The notes: generated by a model not told the origin, from the letters alone. DNA of 54,074 bases from Micavibrio_C sp964577255 (GCA_964577255.1 CAZNYM010000008.1:1-54074), one strand, 5' to 3'; counted from the stretch's first letter, positions 41,544-50,550 are shown. Made by a program: numbers and translations.

Positions 41544-42670
41544 TCATCGCCTTCGATATATTGCTCTTTGACCATCTTCATGGCGGCTTCGGGGCGGACC
41601 GAGTCAAAATAAGCCATGACCTGGTTCATGTTGCCCTGCGCGTCGGCGCGGCTGCTGGAGCGCATGCGGCTTGTGAGCAGGTAGATCATGGCGCATTCGT
41701 TCTTCTGGATCCCCAGCGCGCGGCAGACGACCGCCAGACCCTTGCCGGAGGGCTGCGCCAGATAATCATGGACGGTTTTGACCGGCAACCCGGCGTAAAG
41801 CGCGAACAGCGCGATGAAGCTGGTCAGCTGGCCGCGCTTGAGGCTGTTGAGCAGCGCCTGCAGGGTCAGCTTGCCGCCCTCGGCGTATTGCCGCGCGGCG
41901 CGCATGATGGATTCGGGCGGCATGAATTCGCTTTCGGCGGCCGGGTCGGTGAATTCGACGATCACCTCGTCGACCGCGCCCAGCACCGCAACGTCGGTGA
42001 TGCCGAAATAAGACTGGATATATTCGCGCAGTTCGCGGCCCACATGCTTATAGAGAGCGCGGGCCAGATTTTCCGGCAGTTCGGGGCGCATCAGGAGCGG
42101 GCGCGCCAGATCCTCGCTCTCCGTCGCCATGACGGCAAAAACATCAAGCGCATGACGGGTCAGGCGCGCCTTGTCGTTCCGCGTCAGGCGCAGCGCCGTG
42201 GGCATGTCTTTCTTGTCCGCGAGAACGTCGACGATTTCATCGCTCAGGCTTTCACGCGCGGCGATCGCCTGCCAGTACGCGGGCCCCTGGGCCTTGATGA
42301 TGTAAAGGAGGTCGATGTCGCTCAGCACAGGGCTGCGCTCAAGCACCGGCGCGGCCACGGAAATCTCGTCGTTCGCCAGATGCAGAACCAAAGGCAGCGG
42401 CGCCTGCGGCATGACGGAAAGGCGCTCGGCCACGGCCTGGCGCAGATCCGTCTCCGCCTGGCGGATCAGGGTGATCAGGGCTTCGGACAGGAGACTCTGC
42501 TCGCGCTCGTTCAGTTCGATGTCGGGATCGAGCAGGCCGGCAACGGCGTTGGTCATGTGGCTGCGGGCATGGGGGTCCTCTTTCGCACTCAGATAGAGCT
42601 TGTGCGAATCATGCAGATCGACCAGAAGCGCGGTTACCCGCGAGGATTTGTCGATAATACGCATATCCAT
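41540..42670 (-). CDS. DUF2336 family protein
   Basis: A 376-residue soluble, almost entirely helical protein of the DUF2336 family, common in alphaproteobacteria and without an agreed function. HEAT-like helical repeats are suggested by repeated blocks such as LRQAVAERLSVMPQAPLPLVLHLANDEISVAAPVLERSP (given as landmarks AERLSVMPQAP and EISVAAPVLERSP), GPAYWQAIAARESLSDEIVD and DVFAVMATESEDLARPLL. The C-terminal segment around GKGLAVVCRALGIQKNE is also family-typical. AAGGGA precedes the ATG at 42670. It is monocistronic, with a terminator at its end. Confidence 0.8.
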   Translation of the reverse strand: MDMRIIDKSSRVTALLVDLHDSHKLYLSAKEDPHARSHMTNAVAGLLDPDIELNEREQSLLSEALITLIRQAETDLRQAVAERLSVMPQAPLPLVLHLANDEISVAAPVLERSPVLSDIDLLYIIKAQGPAYWQAIAARESLSDEIVDVLADKKDMPTALRLTRNDKARLTRHALDVFAVMATESEDLARPLLMRPELPENLARALYKHVGRELREYIQSYFGITDVAVLGAVDEVIVEFTDPAAESEFMPPESIMRAARQYAEGGKLTLQALLNSLKRGQLTSFIALFALYAGLPVKTVHDYLAQPSGKGLAVVCRALGIQKNECAMIYLLTSRMRSSSRADAQGNMNQVMAYFDSVRPEAAMKMVKEQYIEGDD

Positions 42671-42986
42671 CCGTTTTCCCTTGGAAAACTCGTTTTTATG
42701 GTGTCGAAGGCCTGAATCAGGACTGATACAGCAGATTCAAGCTGGTAGCGCCGGAACGGCAGAAAGAGCTTTAAGTACACACTCCAAACCCAGGCTTTCT
42801 CACACGCCCCTAATTGTGGCCACGGCGGGTTTATAAGTGGTTAATATGCCGGGAAAATTCTTAAAATACGGCCCGTAGCAGTAAAGAATTTCTTAAGCCG
42901 GATAGGGTATGATATATTCCTAGGGCAGTAGATGCGCTCGATTCCTGCGTGTTTCTGTGTTTTTGTCGATTTATCTGGGGGTTTTC
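42671..42986. other. Non-coding region between the divergent DUF2336 and small disordered-protein genes
   Basis: 316 bases with no credible gene. It must hold both promoters. A TATGATA segment at about 42909-42915 could be a -10 element for the plus-strand gene, but I see no matching -35. Two similar copies of AATTCTTAA and AATTTCTTAA lie 25-30 bases apart around 42865-42900. Confidence 0.5.
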
Positions 42987-43244
42987 ATGCCGGCACCGGT
43001 CAGCAGCAGTCCCATACAGCAGGCCTACACCAATCCTTACCAGCAAAAGCTGCAGGAGCTGAACGAGTCCGAGCAGCGCCGGCCGGAGGCCAACCGCGCC
43101 CAGCCGCGCGAGGCCGCCAGCGCCGGAACCCAGGAAACCGAGACCCGCAACGAGCGCCGCGCCGCCGTGGAAGACCGGGGCGAAAGCCGCGCGGACGACA
43201 GCTCTTCCGGTCGCCGCGGCGGCCTGGTCGATGTGACCGTCTGA
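42987..43244 (+). CDS. Small disordered protein of unknown function
   Basis: An 85-residue protein starting at the ATG at 42987, five bases after GGGGG. An upstream in-frame ATG at 42957 has no ribosome site. After a Pro/Ser/Gln-rich start (MPAPVSSSPIQQAYTNPYQQ), the sequence is dominated by Glu, Arg and Ala and is probably disordered, ending GGLVDVTV. Not recognised. A terminator follows 29 bases later. Confidence 0.6.
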   Translation: MPAPVSSSPIQQAYTNPYQQKLQELNESEQRRPEANRAQPREAASAGTQETETRNERRAAVEDRGESRADDSSSGRRGGLVDVTV

Positions 43245-43272
43245 TTGAAATTGAATGACGGCCGCAGAGATG

Positions 43273-43299
43273 CAAAACTCCCCCGACGGGGAGTTTTTT
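43273..43299 (+). terminator. Intrinsic terminator whose 3' arm is the ribosome site of the next gene
   Basis: Ten perfect pairs (AAAACTCCCC, 43274-43283, with GGGGAGTTTT, 43288-43297) around a CGAC loop, with six Ts at 43294-43299. The GGGGAG of the 3' arm lies seven bases before the dioxygenase ATG at 43301, so the same bases serve as Shine-Dalgarno sequence. Confidence 0.9.
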
Positions 43300-43300
43300 C

Positions 43301-44404
43301 ATGGCCAAAGACGAGAACTGGGACCAGTACGGCGATTACCTGAAGCTTGGGCGGATACTGGGCGCGCAGGAGCCCTGGAGCGGCCGCGAAGGCCGCGCGC
43401 CCGCGCACGACGAAATGCTTTTCATCATCTTCCACCAGGTCAGCGAACTGTGGTTCCGGCAGATCGTCCACGAGCTTGACGCCCTGCACGCCCATTTTTC
43501 CAAGCCCGCCGTCGACGACCGTGAGATACAGCCGATCCTGCGCAGCCTCAACCGCATCGCAGAGATATGGAAGATACTGATCGCCCAGGTCGACATCCTC
43601 GAGACCATGACGCCGCAGGGTTATATCGATTTCCGCGATTACCTCGGCACCGGTTCGGGATTCCAGAGCGCGCAGTTCCGCCTGATCGAGATCAAGCTGG
43701 GATTGAGCCGGGAGCGGCATATTCCCGTGTTCCATGCCGATTTCGACGCCCGCCTGCGCCGGGAAAGCCGGACGGCAATCAAGGATGCCGAAGGCGCTCC
43801 TTCGCTGTTCGATTGCGTCGACCGGTGGCTGGCGCGCATGCCCTTCCTTGAGAACGGCGGCTATCAGTTCAAAGAAGCGTACAGGCAGGCGATCGGGCAG
43901 ATTTTCGACGACAAGGAAAAACGCCTGCCCGCCAATATCGACCCGCAGGCGCGCGAAAAAGAGCGCGAGGCCATCGCCCGTGGCCGGCAGAAATTCGTCA
44001 GCATCTTCGACGAACAGGCCTTCGCCGCCCTGAAGGAAAAAGGCGCCTGGTATCTGTCGTGGCGCGCGGTGCAGGCGGCTTTGTTCATCACCAGCTATGC
44101 CGCCGAGCCGGCGCTGCAGGGGCCGTCGCGGATTTTAAACCTGCTGATGGATATCGACGAGGCGCTGGCGCGCTGGCGCTACCGTCATGCCCTGATGGTT
44201 CAGCGCATGATCGGTGTGACCGTGGGCACGGCGGGGTCTTCGGGCTACGGCTATCTGTTGGAAACCATCGAGAAACACAGGATCTATACCGACATCTTCG
44301 CGCTTTCGACCTATCTCATCCCCACGCGCAGCCTGCCGCCGCTGCCGGAATCCCTGCAGCAAGGCATGGATTACGGTTACGTCACTGAAAAGCGGGCTCG
44401 GTGA
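43301..44404 (+). CDS. Tryptophan 2,3-dioxygenase family protein
   Basis: Heme enzyme family that opens the indole ring of tryptophan to N-formylkynurenine. Active-site landmarks are HDEMLFIIFHQVSELWFRQ with the distal His (about residue 45), FQSAQFRLIEIKLG with the substrate-carboxylate Arg, and WRYRHALMVQRMIG with the proximal heme His. VGTAGSSGYGYL follows, where GTGGSSG is usual. At 367 residues it is longer than typical bacterial KynA (about 280), the extra length lying in the middle (about 130-260), so it belongs to a divergent branch. No other kynurenine gene is near. It overlaps the oppositely oriented amn by 23 bases. Confidence 0.88.
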   Translation: MAKDENWDQYGDYLKLGRILGAQEPWSGREGRAPAHDEMLFIIFHQVSELWFRQIVHELDALHAHFSKPAVDDREIQPILRSLNRIAEIWKILIAQVDILETMTPQGYIDFRDYLGTGSGFQSAQFRLIEIKLGLSRERHIPVFHADFDARLRRESRTAIKDAEGAPSLFDCVDRWLARMPFLENGGYQFKEAYRQAIGQIFDDKEKRLPANIDPQAREKEREAIARGRQKFVSIFDEQAFAALKEKGAWYLSWRAVQAALFITSYAAEPALQGPSRILNLLMDIDEALARWRYRHALMVQRMIGVTVGTAGSSGYGYLLETIEKHRIYTDIFALSTYLIPTRSLPPLPESLQQGMDYGYVTEKRAR

Positions 44405-45890
44405 AGGAACGCAACTTGCGGCTGTGCAGCCGCGCGGGGCCGCTGTCGCGCAGCAGGGACATAGCCAGAAGCCCGATCTGCAGATGCTGCTCCACCCGGT
44501 CGCGGTAGAATTTATCGGCCATGCCCGGAAGTTTCAATTGCCCGTGCAGGGGCTTGTCCGACACGCATAAAAGCGTACCGTAAGGAACACGAAAGCGGAA
44601 ACCGTTGGCGGCGACGGTTCCGGATTCCATGTCGAGCGCGATCGCCCGGCTCTGGCTCAGGCGCAAATTTTGGCGGATATGCGGACGCAGCTCCCAGTTG
44701 CGGTCGTCCACCGTGGCGACCGTGCCCGTGCGCATGATTTTCTTGAGATCGTAGCCCTTGAAACCCGTCACCTGAGAAACGGCCTGCTCGAGCGCCACCT
44801 GGATCTCGGCCAGTGCCGGCACTGGAATGCTGGGATGCAGGTCGCGGTAGAGCACATTATCCTCGCGCAGATAGCCGTGCGCCAGTACATAATCACCCAG
44901 GTTCTGCGAATTGCGCAGGCCCGCGCAGTGCCCCAGCATCAGCCAGGCATGCGGCCGCAGCACGGCGACATGGTCGGTGATGGTCTTGGCGTTGGAGGGG
45001 CCAACGCCGATATTGATCATGGTGATGCCCGAGCCGTCGGCGCGCTTGAGGTGATAGGCCGGCATCTGCGGCAGGCGCTTCAGGACGGTTCCGGCATCGT
45101 CACGCACGATATTGCCGGCGATGTTGCGGTTGGCGGTGATCTTGTTGCCGGGCTCCACGAACGCGCTGTAAACCGAACGCTCCTGGCGCAGGGCCGGGTC
45201 GTCGGTCGCGCTCATAAGCTCGCGGCCGATACGCACGAACTCATCGATATAGAACTGGTAGTTGGTGTAGATCACGTAATTCTGGAAGTGCGTTCCCGAG
45301 GTGGCAGTATAATGACGCAGGCGCATGAGGCTCAGATCGATGCGCGGCGCGCGGAACAGCGCCAGCGGCCCGTCCGCACCTTCGCGCTGGACGTAGGTGC
45401 CGTTGGCCACTTCGTCGTCCATGATGCTCAGGTCCGGCTGATCGAACGTGTAGGGCAGCGCGTTGAGCTGATCGGGCGTGAGATCGCCTTCAAGATGAAA
45501 ATCTTCATCGAGCGCGAAGTGCAGCGGGATGGGCGTGTCGCTCACGCCGATTTCGATCTGGGTTTCGTGGTTGAGCATCAGCAGACGCATCATCTCGGTG
45601 AGATACTCGTCGAATATATCGGGCCGCGTGATCGAAGTCGAATAACGGCCCGGCCGGGTAACGAAGCCGTAAGAAAGACGCGTATCCGCCCGCTTCACGG
45701 TGCGGGCGTCGACGGCCACATAGGGATAGCAGGCACCCGTCTTACCCGGCGGCAACGTGCCGGCAGCGAAATCGCGGAAACTTTCCTGCAGATAGGCAAT
45801 ATGGGCTTGGTATATCTCCTGCAGCGCGGCCAGGGCCTGGCGCGAATCCTTGAATTTACGGGGTTTGAAGGCGGGCGGGCGTTTGTTCAT
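44382..45890 (-). CDS. amn: AMP nucleosidase
   Basis: Hydrolyses AMP to adenine and ribose 5-phosphate, setting adenylate pools. The 502-residue length fits. The N-terminal domain has RPGRYSTSITRPDIFDEYL and LSLMRLRHYTATSGTHFQNYV (landmark MRLRHYTATS). The catalytic nucleoside-phosphorylase-like domain has INIGVGPSNAKTITDH, LMLGHCAGLR, YVLAHGYLRED, TGTVATVDDRNWE, ALDMESGTVAANG and PYGTLLCVSDKPLHG. The C-terminus HSRKLRSFTEPAF is also conserved. It follows ftsY by 30 bases and is probably the last gene of that unit. Confidence 0.97.
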   Translation of the reverse strand: MNKRPPAFKPRKFKDSRQALAALQEIYQAHIAYLQESFRDFAAGTLPPGKTGACYPYVAVDARTVKRADTRLSYGFVTRPGRYSTSITRPDIFDEYLTEMMRLLMLNHETQIEIGVSDTPIPLHFALDEDFHLEGDLTPDQLNALPYTFDQPDLSIMDDEVANGTYVQREGADGPLALFRAPRIDLSLMRLRHYTATSGTHFQNYVIYTNYQFYIDEFVRIGRELMSATDDPALRQERSVYSAFVEPGNKITANRNIAGNIVRDDAGTVLKRLPQMPAYHLKRADGSGITMINIGVGPSNAKTITDHVAVLRPHAWLMLGHCAGLRNSQNLGDYVLAHGYLREDNVLYRDLHPSIPVPALAEIQVALEQAVSQVTGFKGYDLKKIMRTGTVATVDDRNWELRPHIRQNLRLSQSRAIALDMESGTVAANGFRFRVPYGTLLCVSDKPLHGQLKLPGMADKFYRDRVEQHLQIGLLAMSLLRDSGPARLHSRKLRSFTEPAFQ

Positions 45891-45920
45891 GCCCTATGGT
45901 CGCCGAAATATCCCGCTTTA

Positions 45921-46901
45921 TCAAGGGGCGCTATGAACACCCGCCAGAGCCGCGGCAAAGTCGGCGGCCGAGAAAGGCTGGAGATCGTCGATCCCTTCCC
46001 CCACCCCGACGAGATGGATCGGCAGGCCGAAACGGTCGGCCAAGCCGACGACCACGCCGCCTTTGGCCGTGCCGTCGAGCTTGGTGACGATCAGTCCGCT
46101 GACATTGACCATTTCCTTGAATATTTCCACCTGGGAATGGGCATTCTGGCCGGTGGTTGCGTCGAGAACCAGAAGAACGGCGTGCGGCAGCGAATCGTCA
46201 TGCTTTTTAAGAACGCGCACGATTTTCTGTAGTTCAGCCATAAGATTGGCTTTGTTCTGCAAGCGGCCGGCGGTATCGATAAAAAGAACGCCGCACCCCT
46301 GCTCCTTAGCCTTGAGATACGACTCGTAAGCCGTAGCCGCCGCATCGGATTCAAAACCCTTCGAGAAGAAATCCGCGCCGCTGCGCCGGGCCCATACCTC
46401 AAGCTGCTCGATCGCCGCCGCGCGGAACGTATCGGCGGCTGCGATCATCACCTTTTCGCCGCGGGCGCTGAAGTTATGGGCCATTTTTCCGATTGTGGTC
46501 GTTTTGCCTGCGCCGTTGACGCCACATACCAGCACGACGAAGGGCCCGGTCAGCCCTTCCGGTTTTTCAAGCGGCCGGGCGACAGGCGCCAGAATAGTGG
46601 CAACCGCCTGACCAAGCGCACTGCGGATATCGTCTTCCGAGAGATCGCGGCCGAAACGATCTTTGCCGAAGGCCGCGATGACCTTCTTTGCTGTGTGCGG
46701 CCCGAGGTCGGCAGCGATCAGCGCCTCTTCCAGCTGATCGAGCGTTTCCTGATCGAGTTTTTTCTTGGTGACGATGTCGGTCAGGCCCTGGGTAAGCTTC
46801 TGCGAAGAACGGGAAAGCCCCTCGGTAAGCCTGCCGAGCCAGCTTTTCTCAACGGCCGGCTTGGGTTGCGGATCGGTTTTATCGCGACGGCCGAATATCA
46901 T
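45921..46901 (-). CDS. ftsY: Signal recognition particle receptor FtsY
   Basis: Membrane-associated GTPase that pairs with Ffh to deliver ribosomes to the translocon, 326 residues with a short N-terminal A region. The N domain begins WLGRLTEGLSRSSQKLTQGL. G elements are GVNGAGKTTTIGKMA, AADTFRAAAIEQLEVW, DTAGRLQNKANLM, TKLDGTAKGG and VGVGEGIDDLQPF. The ATG overlaps the stop of the HExxH gene upstream by four bases (ATGA). Confidence 0.97.
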   Translation of the reverse strand: MIFGRRDKTDPQPKPAVEKSWLGRLTEGLSRSSQKLTQGLTDIVTKKKLDQETLDQLEEALIAADLGPHTAKKVIAAFGKDRFGRDLSEDDIRSALGQAVATILAPVARPLEKPEGLTGPFVVLVCGVNGAGKTTTIGKMAHNFSARGEKVMIAAADTFRAAAIEQLEVWARRSGADFFSKGFESDAAATAYESYLKAKEQGCGVLFIDTAGRLQNKANLMAELQKIVRVLKKHDDSLPHAVLLVLDATTGQNAHSQVEIFKEMVNVSGLIVTKLDGTAKGGVVVGLADRFGLPIHLVGVGEGIDDLQPFSAADFAAALAGVHSAP

Positions 46902-47647
46902 TTGCCGCCGCCTTGCTGATCAGGCACCTTGAGCGGCGCCACCTTGCAACGATCGAGCATCAAGCTGGTGAGCGCGTATTCCTGCGGCGAGTCGATCTGG
47001 GCGTTGTTCGCCTCCATCGACTGGAGCAGGTAATCGGAAAGATAGATGGTGACGGCGTCGGTTATGGCCTCTTTCATCTTCTCAACATGGTGCTCGAAGT
47101 TCCGGGAGGCGATATACGCCCCCTCCATCTCGTCCACCATAAAACCGATATCCTCCCTCAGTCTCTGCACATAGGATCTGATGACCGTTTCGTTCATTTT
47201 ATGGTGTTTGAGCTCGTGCGTGTTGACGACCGCAAACGCGCAGGCGTTGCTCTTGAATTCGGCGGGAATGAAAATGATGGTGCGGTAAATGATGTTGATG
47301 TTGATTTCATCGAAAAAGACGCAGCTGTTGATACCGTAGGAATCATAGGGATAGGACTGGATTTTGAAATCAAAGGCCGTGGCCGTACCGCCGTCAGCGT
47401 AACCGGTCACCTCCATGCGCCCCCACAGCGGCTCGAGCTTGTTCTGCTCGAGCCATCTCTGCTTCATCTGTTTCTGGCTGGAATCGAGAGCCCATCGGCT
47501 GCGGCTGAGATTGTAGGCAGGCTCGGGGATTTCCAGATTGATGTTAATAGCGGTGGCTCGTGGCTTAAGAACGCTACAGGCGCCCGCCGCCAGCACCGCA
47601 TGTGGCGTCAGGAAGATGAGCGCAGCAAGGAATAAAAAACGAACCAT
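46898..47647 (-). CDS. Exported protein with HExxH motif, translationally coupled to ftsY
   Basis: A 249-residue protein with signal peptide FLFLAALIFLTPHAVLAAG. The mature part contains VVNTHELKHHKMNE, whose HELKH (about 144-148) fits a zinc-protease HExxH. This arrangement recalls DUF922-like putative proteases; a third ligand is not certain, and Glu/His candidates lie in MVDEMEGAYIASRNFEHH. Four cysteines lie before or after the motif, possibly paired. The gene sits between mtaB (6 bases) and ftsY (4-base overlap), so it belongs to the dapF-mtaB-ftsY operon, where alphaproteobacteria usually have no extra gene. Confidence 0.7.
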   Translation of the reverse strand: MVRFLFLAALIFLTPHAVLAAGACSVLKPRATAININLEIPEPAYNLSRSRWALDSSQKQMKQRWLEQNKLEPLWGRMEVTGYADGGTATAFDFKIQSYPYDSYGINSCVFFDEININIIYRTIIFIPAEFKSNACAFAVVNTHELKHHKMNETVIRSYVQRLREDIGFMVDEMEGAYIASRNFEHHVEKMKEAITDAVTIYLSDYLLQSMEANNAQIDSPQEYALTSLMLDRCKVAPLKVPDQQGGGK

Positions 47648-47653
47648 GACGGA

Positions 47654-48907
47654 TTATACCCGCACCCGGCCCTCAAGTCTTGCGCCCTGAACGCCCGCAA
47701 TCCCTACCCGGGCGAGCGCCCCGACAGGCAAAGCCCGGTCAAGACTAACCTCGGCGAAATGCTCGGTGCGGCCGATGCTGTTATGCTCGACCACCACCTG
47801 CCGCTCTTCTCCGACCTGACGGCCCAGGAAGCGGCCCAGCTGACGCTCTCCCTGCGCCCGCAGATGCGCGGCCCGTTCCTTGCGCAGGGCGGCTGGAACC
47901 TGCGGCATGCGCGCTGCCGGCGTGCCCGTGCGCGCGGAATAAGGAAAAATATGCAAGTAGGTCAGATCGCACTCTTCAACCAGCGCACTCGTGTTCCTGA
48001 ACATCTCATCGGTCTCGGTGGGAAAACCCGCGATGATGTCGGCGCCGAAGACGACGCCGGGACGAAGGTGTCGCGCTTTTTCACAGACGGCGATGACGTC
48101 ATGACGCAGATGACGACGTTTCATGCGCTTGAGCACCATGTCGTCGCCCGCCTGCAGGCTGAGATGCAGATGCGGCATCAGGCGCGGTTCTTCGGCTATG
48201 AGCGTCCAGAGGTCGTCGTCGATCTCGACGGGATCGAGGGAAGAAAGGCGCAGGCGCGCAAGCCCGGGATTGAGCGCCAATACCCGGCGGATCATCTGGC
48301 CCAGGCGCGGCTGGCCCGGCAAGTCACCACCATAGGAAGTAATGTCAACGCCCGTGAGCACGATTTCATTATAACCCGCCGCTACCAGCAGCCCGACCTG
48401 TTCCGACACGGCGCCGATGGGCACCGAGCGCGAAGGGCCGCGGCCATAGGGAATAATGCAGAAGGTGCAGCGGTGATCGCAGCCGTTTTGCACCTGGACG
48501 AAAGCGCGGGTGCGGCCCTCGAACCCCTCGACCAGATGCCCGGCGGTTTCCCTGACCGCCATGATGTCGTTGACCTGCACTTTTTCTTCGGCGGGCGCGC
48601 CCCAGCTTTCCGCCTTCAGCTTGAGATCGTTGCCGATCACGCGGTCGACTTCGGGCATGTCGCCGTAGGACCGGGGATTAATCTGGGCGGCGCAGCCGGT
48701 GACAACGATCCGCGCCCCCGGATTTTCGCGCCGCGCGCGGCGGATGGCCTGACGCGCCTGACGTTCGGATTCGGCCGTAACGGCGCAGGTATTGACGATG
48801 ATAACGTCGCGCAGGCCGGCCTTGAGCGCATGGCCGCGCATGACCTCGGATTCATAGGAATTGAGGCGGCAGCCGAATGTCAGGACTTCGGGCTCTTTAC
48901 CGTTCAT
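47654..48907 (-). CDS. mtaB: tRNA t6A37 methylthiotransferase MtaB
   Basis: Radical SAM enzyme converting t6A37 to ms2t6A37 in tRNAs reading ANN codons, 417 residues. The N-terminal MTTase domain supplies three cysteines (FGCRLNSYES, VNTCAVTAESE, VTGCAAQ). The radical SAM cluster is CDHRCTFCIIPYGRG. Further family blocks are LTGVDITSYG, LRLSSLDP, HLHLSLQAGDD and GFPTETDEMF. A C-terminal TRAM-like domain follows. It lies 33 bases after dapF, the usual alphaproteobacterial dapF-mtaB-ftsY order. Confidence 0.95.
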   Translation of the reverse strand: MNGKEPEVLTFGCRLNSYESEVMRGHALKAGLRDVIIVNTCAVTAESERQARQAIRRARRENPGARIVVTGCAAQINPRSYGDMPEVDRVIGNDLKLKAESWGAPAEEKVQVNDIMAVRETAGHLVEGFEGRTRAFVQVQNGCDHRCTFCIIPYGRGPSRSVPIGAVSEQVGLLVAAGYNEIVLTGVDITSYGGDLPGQPRLGQMIRRVLALNPGLARLRLSSLDPVEIDDDLWTLIAEEPRLMPHLHLSLQAGDDMVLKRMKRRHLRHDVIAVCEKARHLRPGVVFGADIIAGFPTETDEMFRNTSALVEECDLTYLHIFPYSARTGTPAARMPQVPAALRKERAAHLRAQGERQLGRFLGRQVGEERQVVVEHNSIGRTEHFAEVSLDRALPVGALARVGIAGVQGARLEGRVRV

Positions 48908-48940
48908 GGCCGCCTTTGTACAGGGGGAGGCAAAGCCCTG

Positions 48941-49762
48941 TCAAATCTCGAGAATTCCCTGATAAACCCGGGTAATCGGGCCCGTCATCAGGATGTGGTC
49001 GTCGGATTCCCGCCATTCCAGGTGCAGGCTGCCGCCGTCGAGCACAATCTCCGCCCGCCGCCCGGTCAGGCCCCGGCGCGCCGCCGCGACGATGGTGGCG
49101 CAGGCGCCCGAGCCGCAGGCCTGGGTGATGCCCGTGCCCCGCTCCCACACCCGCATGCGGATTTTCTCGGGTCCCAGCACCTGGGCGAACTCGACATTGG
49201 TGCGCTCAGGGAACAGGACATGGTTTTCCACCTCGGGCCCCCAGCGCGCCACGTCGACCTTGCCGACGTCATCGACGAAAAAGACGGCGTGCGGATTGCC
49301 GATATTCACGGCCACCGGATCCATCATGTCGGCGCGGCCGTGGACGATGCCGAGATGCTTGGTGTCGCGTTCCTCGGAGAGGGGAATTTCCTTCCAGTGC
49401 AACCTGGGCTTGCCCATGTCGATCTGGATCATGCCGCCCATGGTGCGGCAGGAGAGCAGCCCCGCCACCGTGCCGATCACACAGTTTTCCCGGCCGCTTT
49501 CCTTCATCAGCAGGCTGGCGACACAGCGCGTGCCGTTGCCGCAGGCCTCGAGCGCCGAGCCGTCGGGGTTGAACATGGTCAGGGTGACATCCGCCCCGGA
49601 CTGGCCCGGCAGCATATATATGAGTTGGTCGCAGCCGGCACCGCGCCGGCGGTCGCAAATCAGAATATTCTTCTGTTTATCAAAGGCCTGCCCGCCCTTA
49701 CGGAAGTCGAAAATGACGAAATCGTTGCCCAGCCCGTGCATTTTTATAAAGGGAACAGACAT
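48941..49762 (-). CDS. dapF: Diaminopimelate epimerase
   Basis: Converts LL- to meso-diaminopimelate for lysine and peptidoglycan. The two catalytic cysteines are visible in DGSALEACGNGTRC and TQACGSGACAT. The N-terminus FIKMHGLGNDFVIFD is typical. The open frame runs nine codons upstream, but the ATG at 49762, six bases after GGGAG, gives 273 residues, the usual length. It is the first gene of the dapF-mtaB-HExxH-ftsY-amn run and divergent from the gene at 49862. Confidence 0.97.
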   Translation of the reverse strand: MSVPFIKMHGLGNDFVIFDFRKGGQAFDKQKNILICDRRRGAGCDQLIYMLPGQSGADVTLTMFNPDGSALEACGNGTRCVASLLMKESGRENCVIGTVAGLLSCRTMGGMIQIDMGKPRLHWKEIPLSEERDTKHLGIVHGRADMMDPVAVNIGNPHAVFFVDDVGKVDVARWGPEVENHVLFPERTNVEFAQVLGPEKIRMRVWERGTGITQACGSGACATIVAAARRGLTGRRAEIVLDGGSLHLEWRESDDHILMTGPITRVYQGILEI

Positions 49763-49861
49763 GTATAACTCCCGTGGCGCGCGGCACATGATAATCGTTG
49801 CGGAAACCCGGGGGTAATCTTACACTCCCCTGCAAGAAACTTAAACAGGGAGCATTCCGGC

Positions 49862-50542
49862 ATGGACGGGGACAAAAGAGCCCTCAGCCCGGTTTTTACC
49901 AAACTGGTCCGCCTGATCCGGCCCAGCACGCGCGTGGCGCCCATTCCCATGAGCGACATCGAAGCGCTTTTCCTGCTGCAGGACGAGCGTGTTCAGGGTA
50001 CTCCCGGCGTGTCGCTGCAGGTATTTTCCGCGCTGCACATGTCGCCGGGGGTAAGAGAATCCTTCTGGGGCTATACAAGGGGTCTGTACGCCCATCCTCA
50101 TGAAAAAATCATGCTGCGCACGCCGCCCTCCGACATCGCCGAGATCGAGGACGAGGACCCCATAGAGATAAGATCGTCGGCCGCGCTGTTTTTCAACATT
50201 CAGAAACGCCGCCGCAACCGCTGGGGCCTTTCGATCCTCATCAGGACCGCCATGAAAGACGTCCACCATCCCGCGAACGCCTTCGCCCTGTACGGCACCT
50301 ACGGCCAGGGCACGCCCTTCACCGTCCGGAAAATCTATCTGCCGGTATTTGACGAGCGCGGCGAAGTGGCGGGCGATCGCCGGCTGCCGCTGTGGGATGA
50401 CAGCGTGACCCGCGCCCTGCTTTACGCCCAGCTCTGCATCCGCCAGATCACGGGCAAGCGCCCCTTGACACCTCAATATAATATGAAAATAGCTGAAAGC
50501 ATGGCGGTTCCCGCTCCCGTGCAGGCCGCCCCCAAACCCTAG
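49862..50542 (+). CDS. Protein of unknown function between dapF and ffh
   Basis: A 226-residue soluble protein beginning MDGDKRALSPVFTKLVRLIRP, with AGGGAG nine bases before the ATG. No signal peptide or membrane segment. It contains PMSDIEALFLLQDERVQGTPG, FFNIQKRRRNRWGLSIL and GTPFTVRKIYLPVFDERGEV; the C-terminal 25 residues are Ala/Pro-rich. I do not recognise the family. It lies upstream of ffh on the same strand, but ffh has its own promoter 9 bases after this gene's stop. Confidence 0.7.
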   Translation: MDGDKRALSPVFTKLVRLIRPSTRVAPIPMSDIEALFLLQDERVQGTPGVSLQVFSALHMSPGVRESFWGYTRGLYAHPHEKIMLRTPPSDIAEIEDEDPIEIRSSAALFFNIQKRRRNRWGLSILIRTAMKDVHHPANAFALYGTYGQGTPFTVRKIYLPVFDERGEVAGDRRLPLWDDSVTRALLYAQLCIRQITGKRPLTPQYNMKIAESMAVPAPVQAAPKP

Positions 50543-50550
50543 GCTTTTGC

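Noticed and set aside
47759..49768. 669-codon plus-strand frame antisense to mtaB and dapF
   Set aside because: It spans two genes with intact catalytic motifs on the other strand; typical long shadow frame of high-GC DNA.
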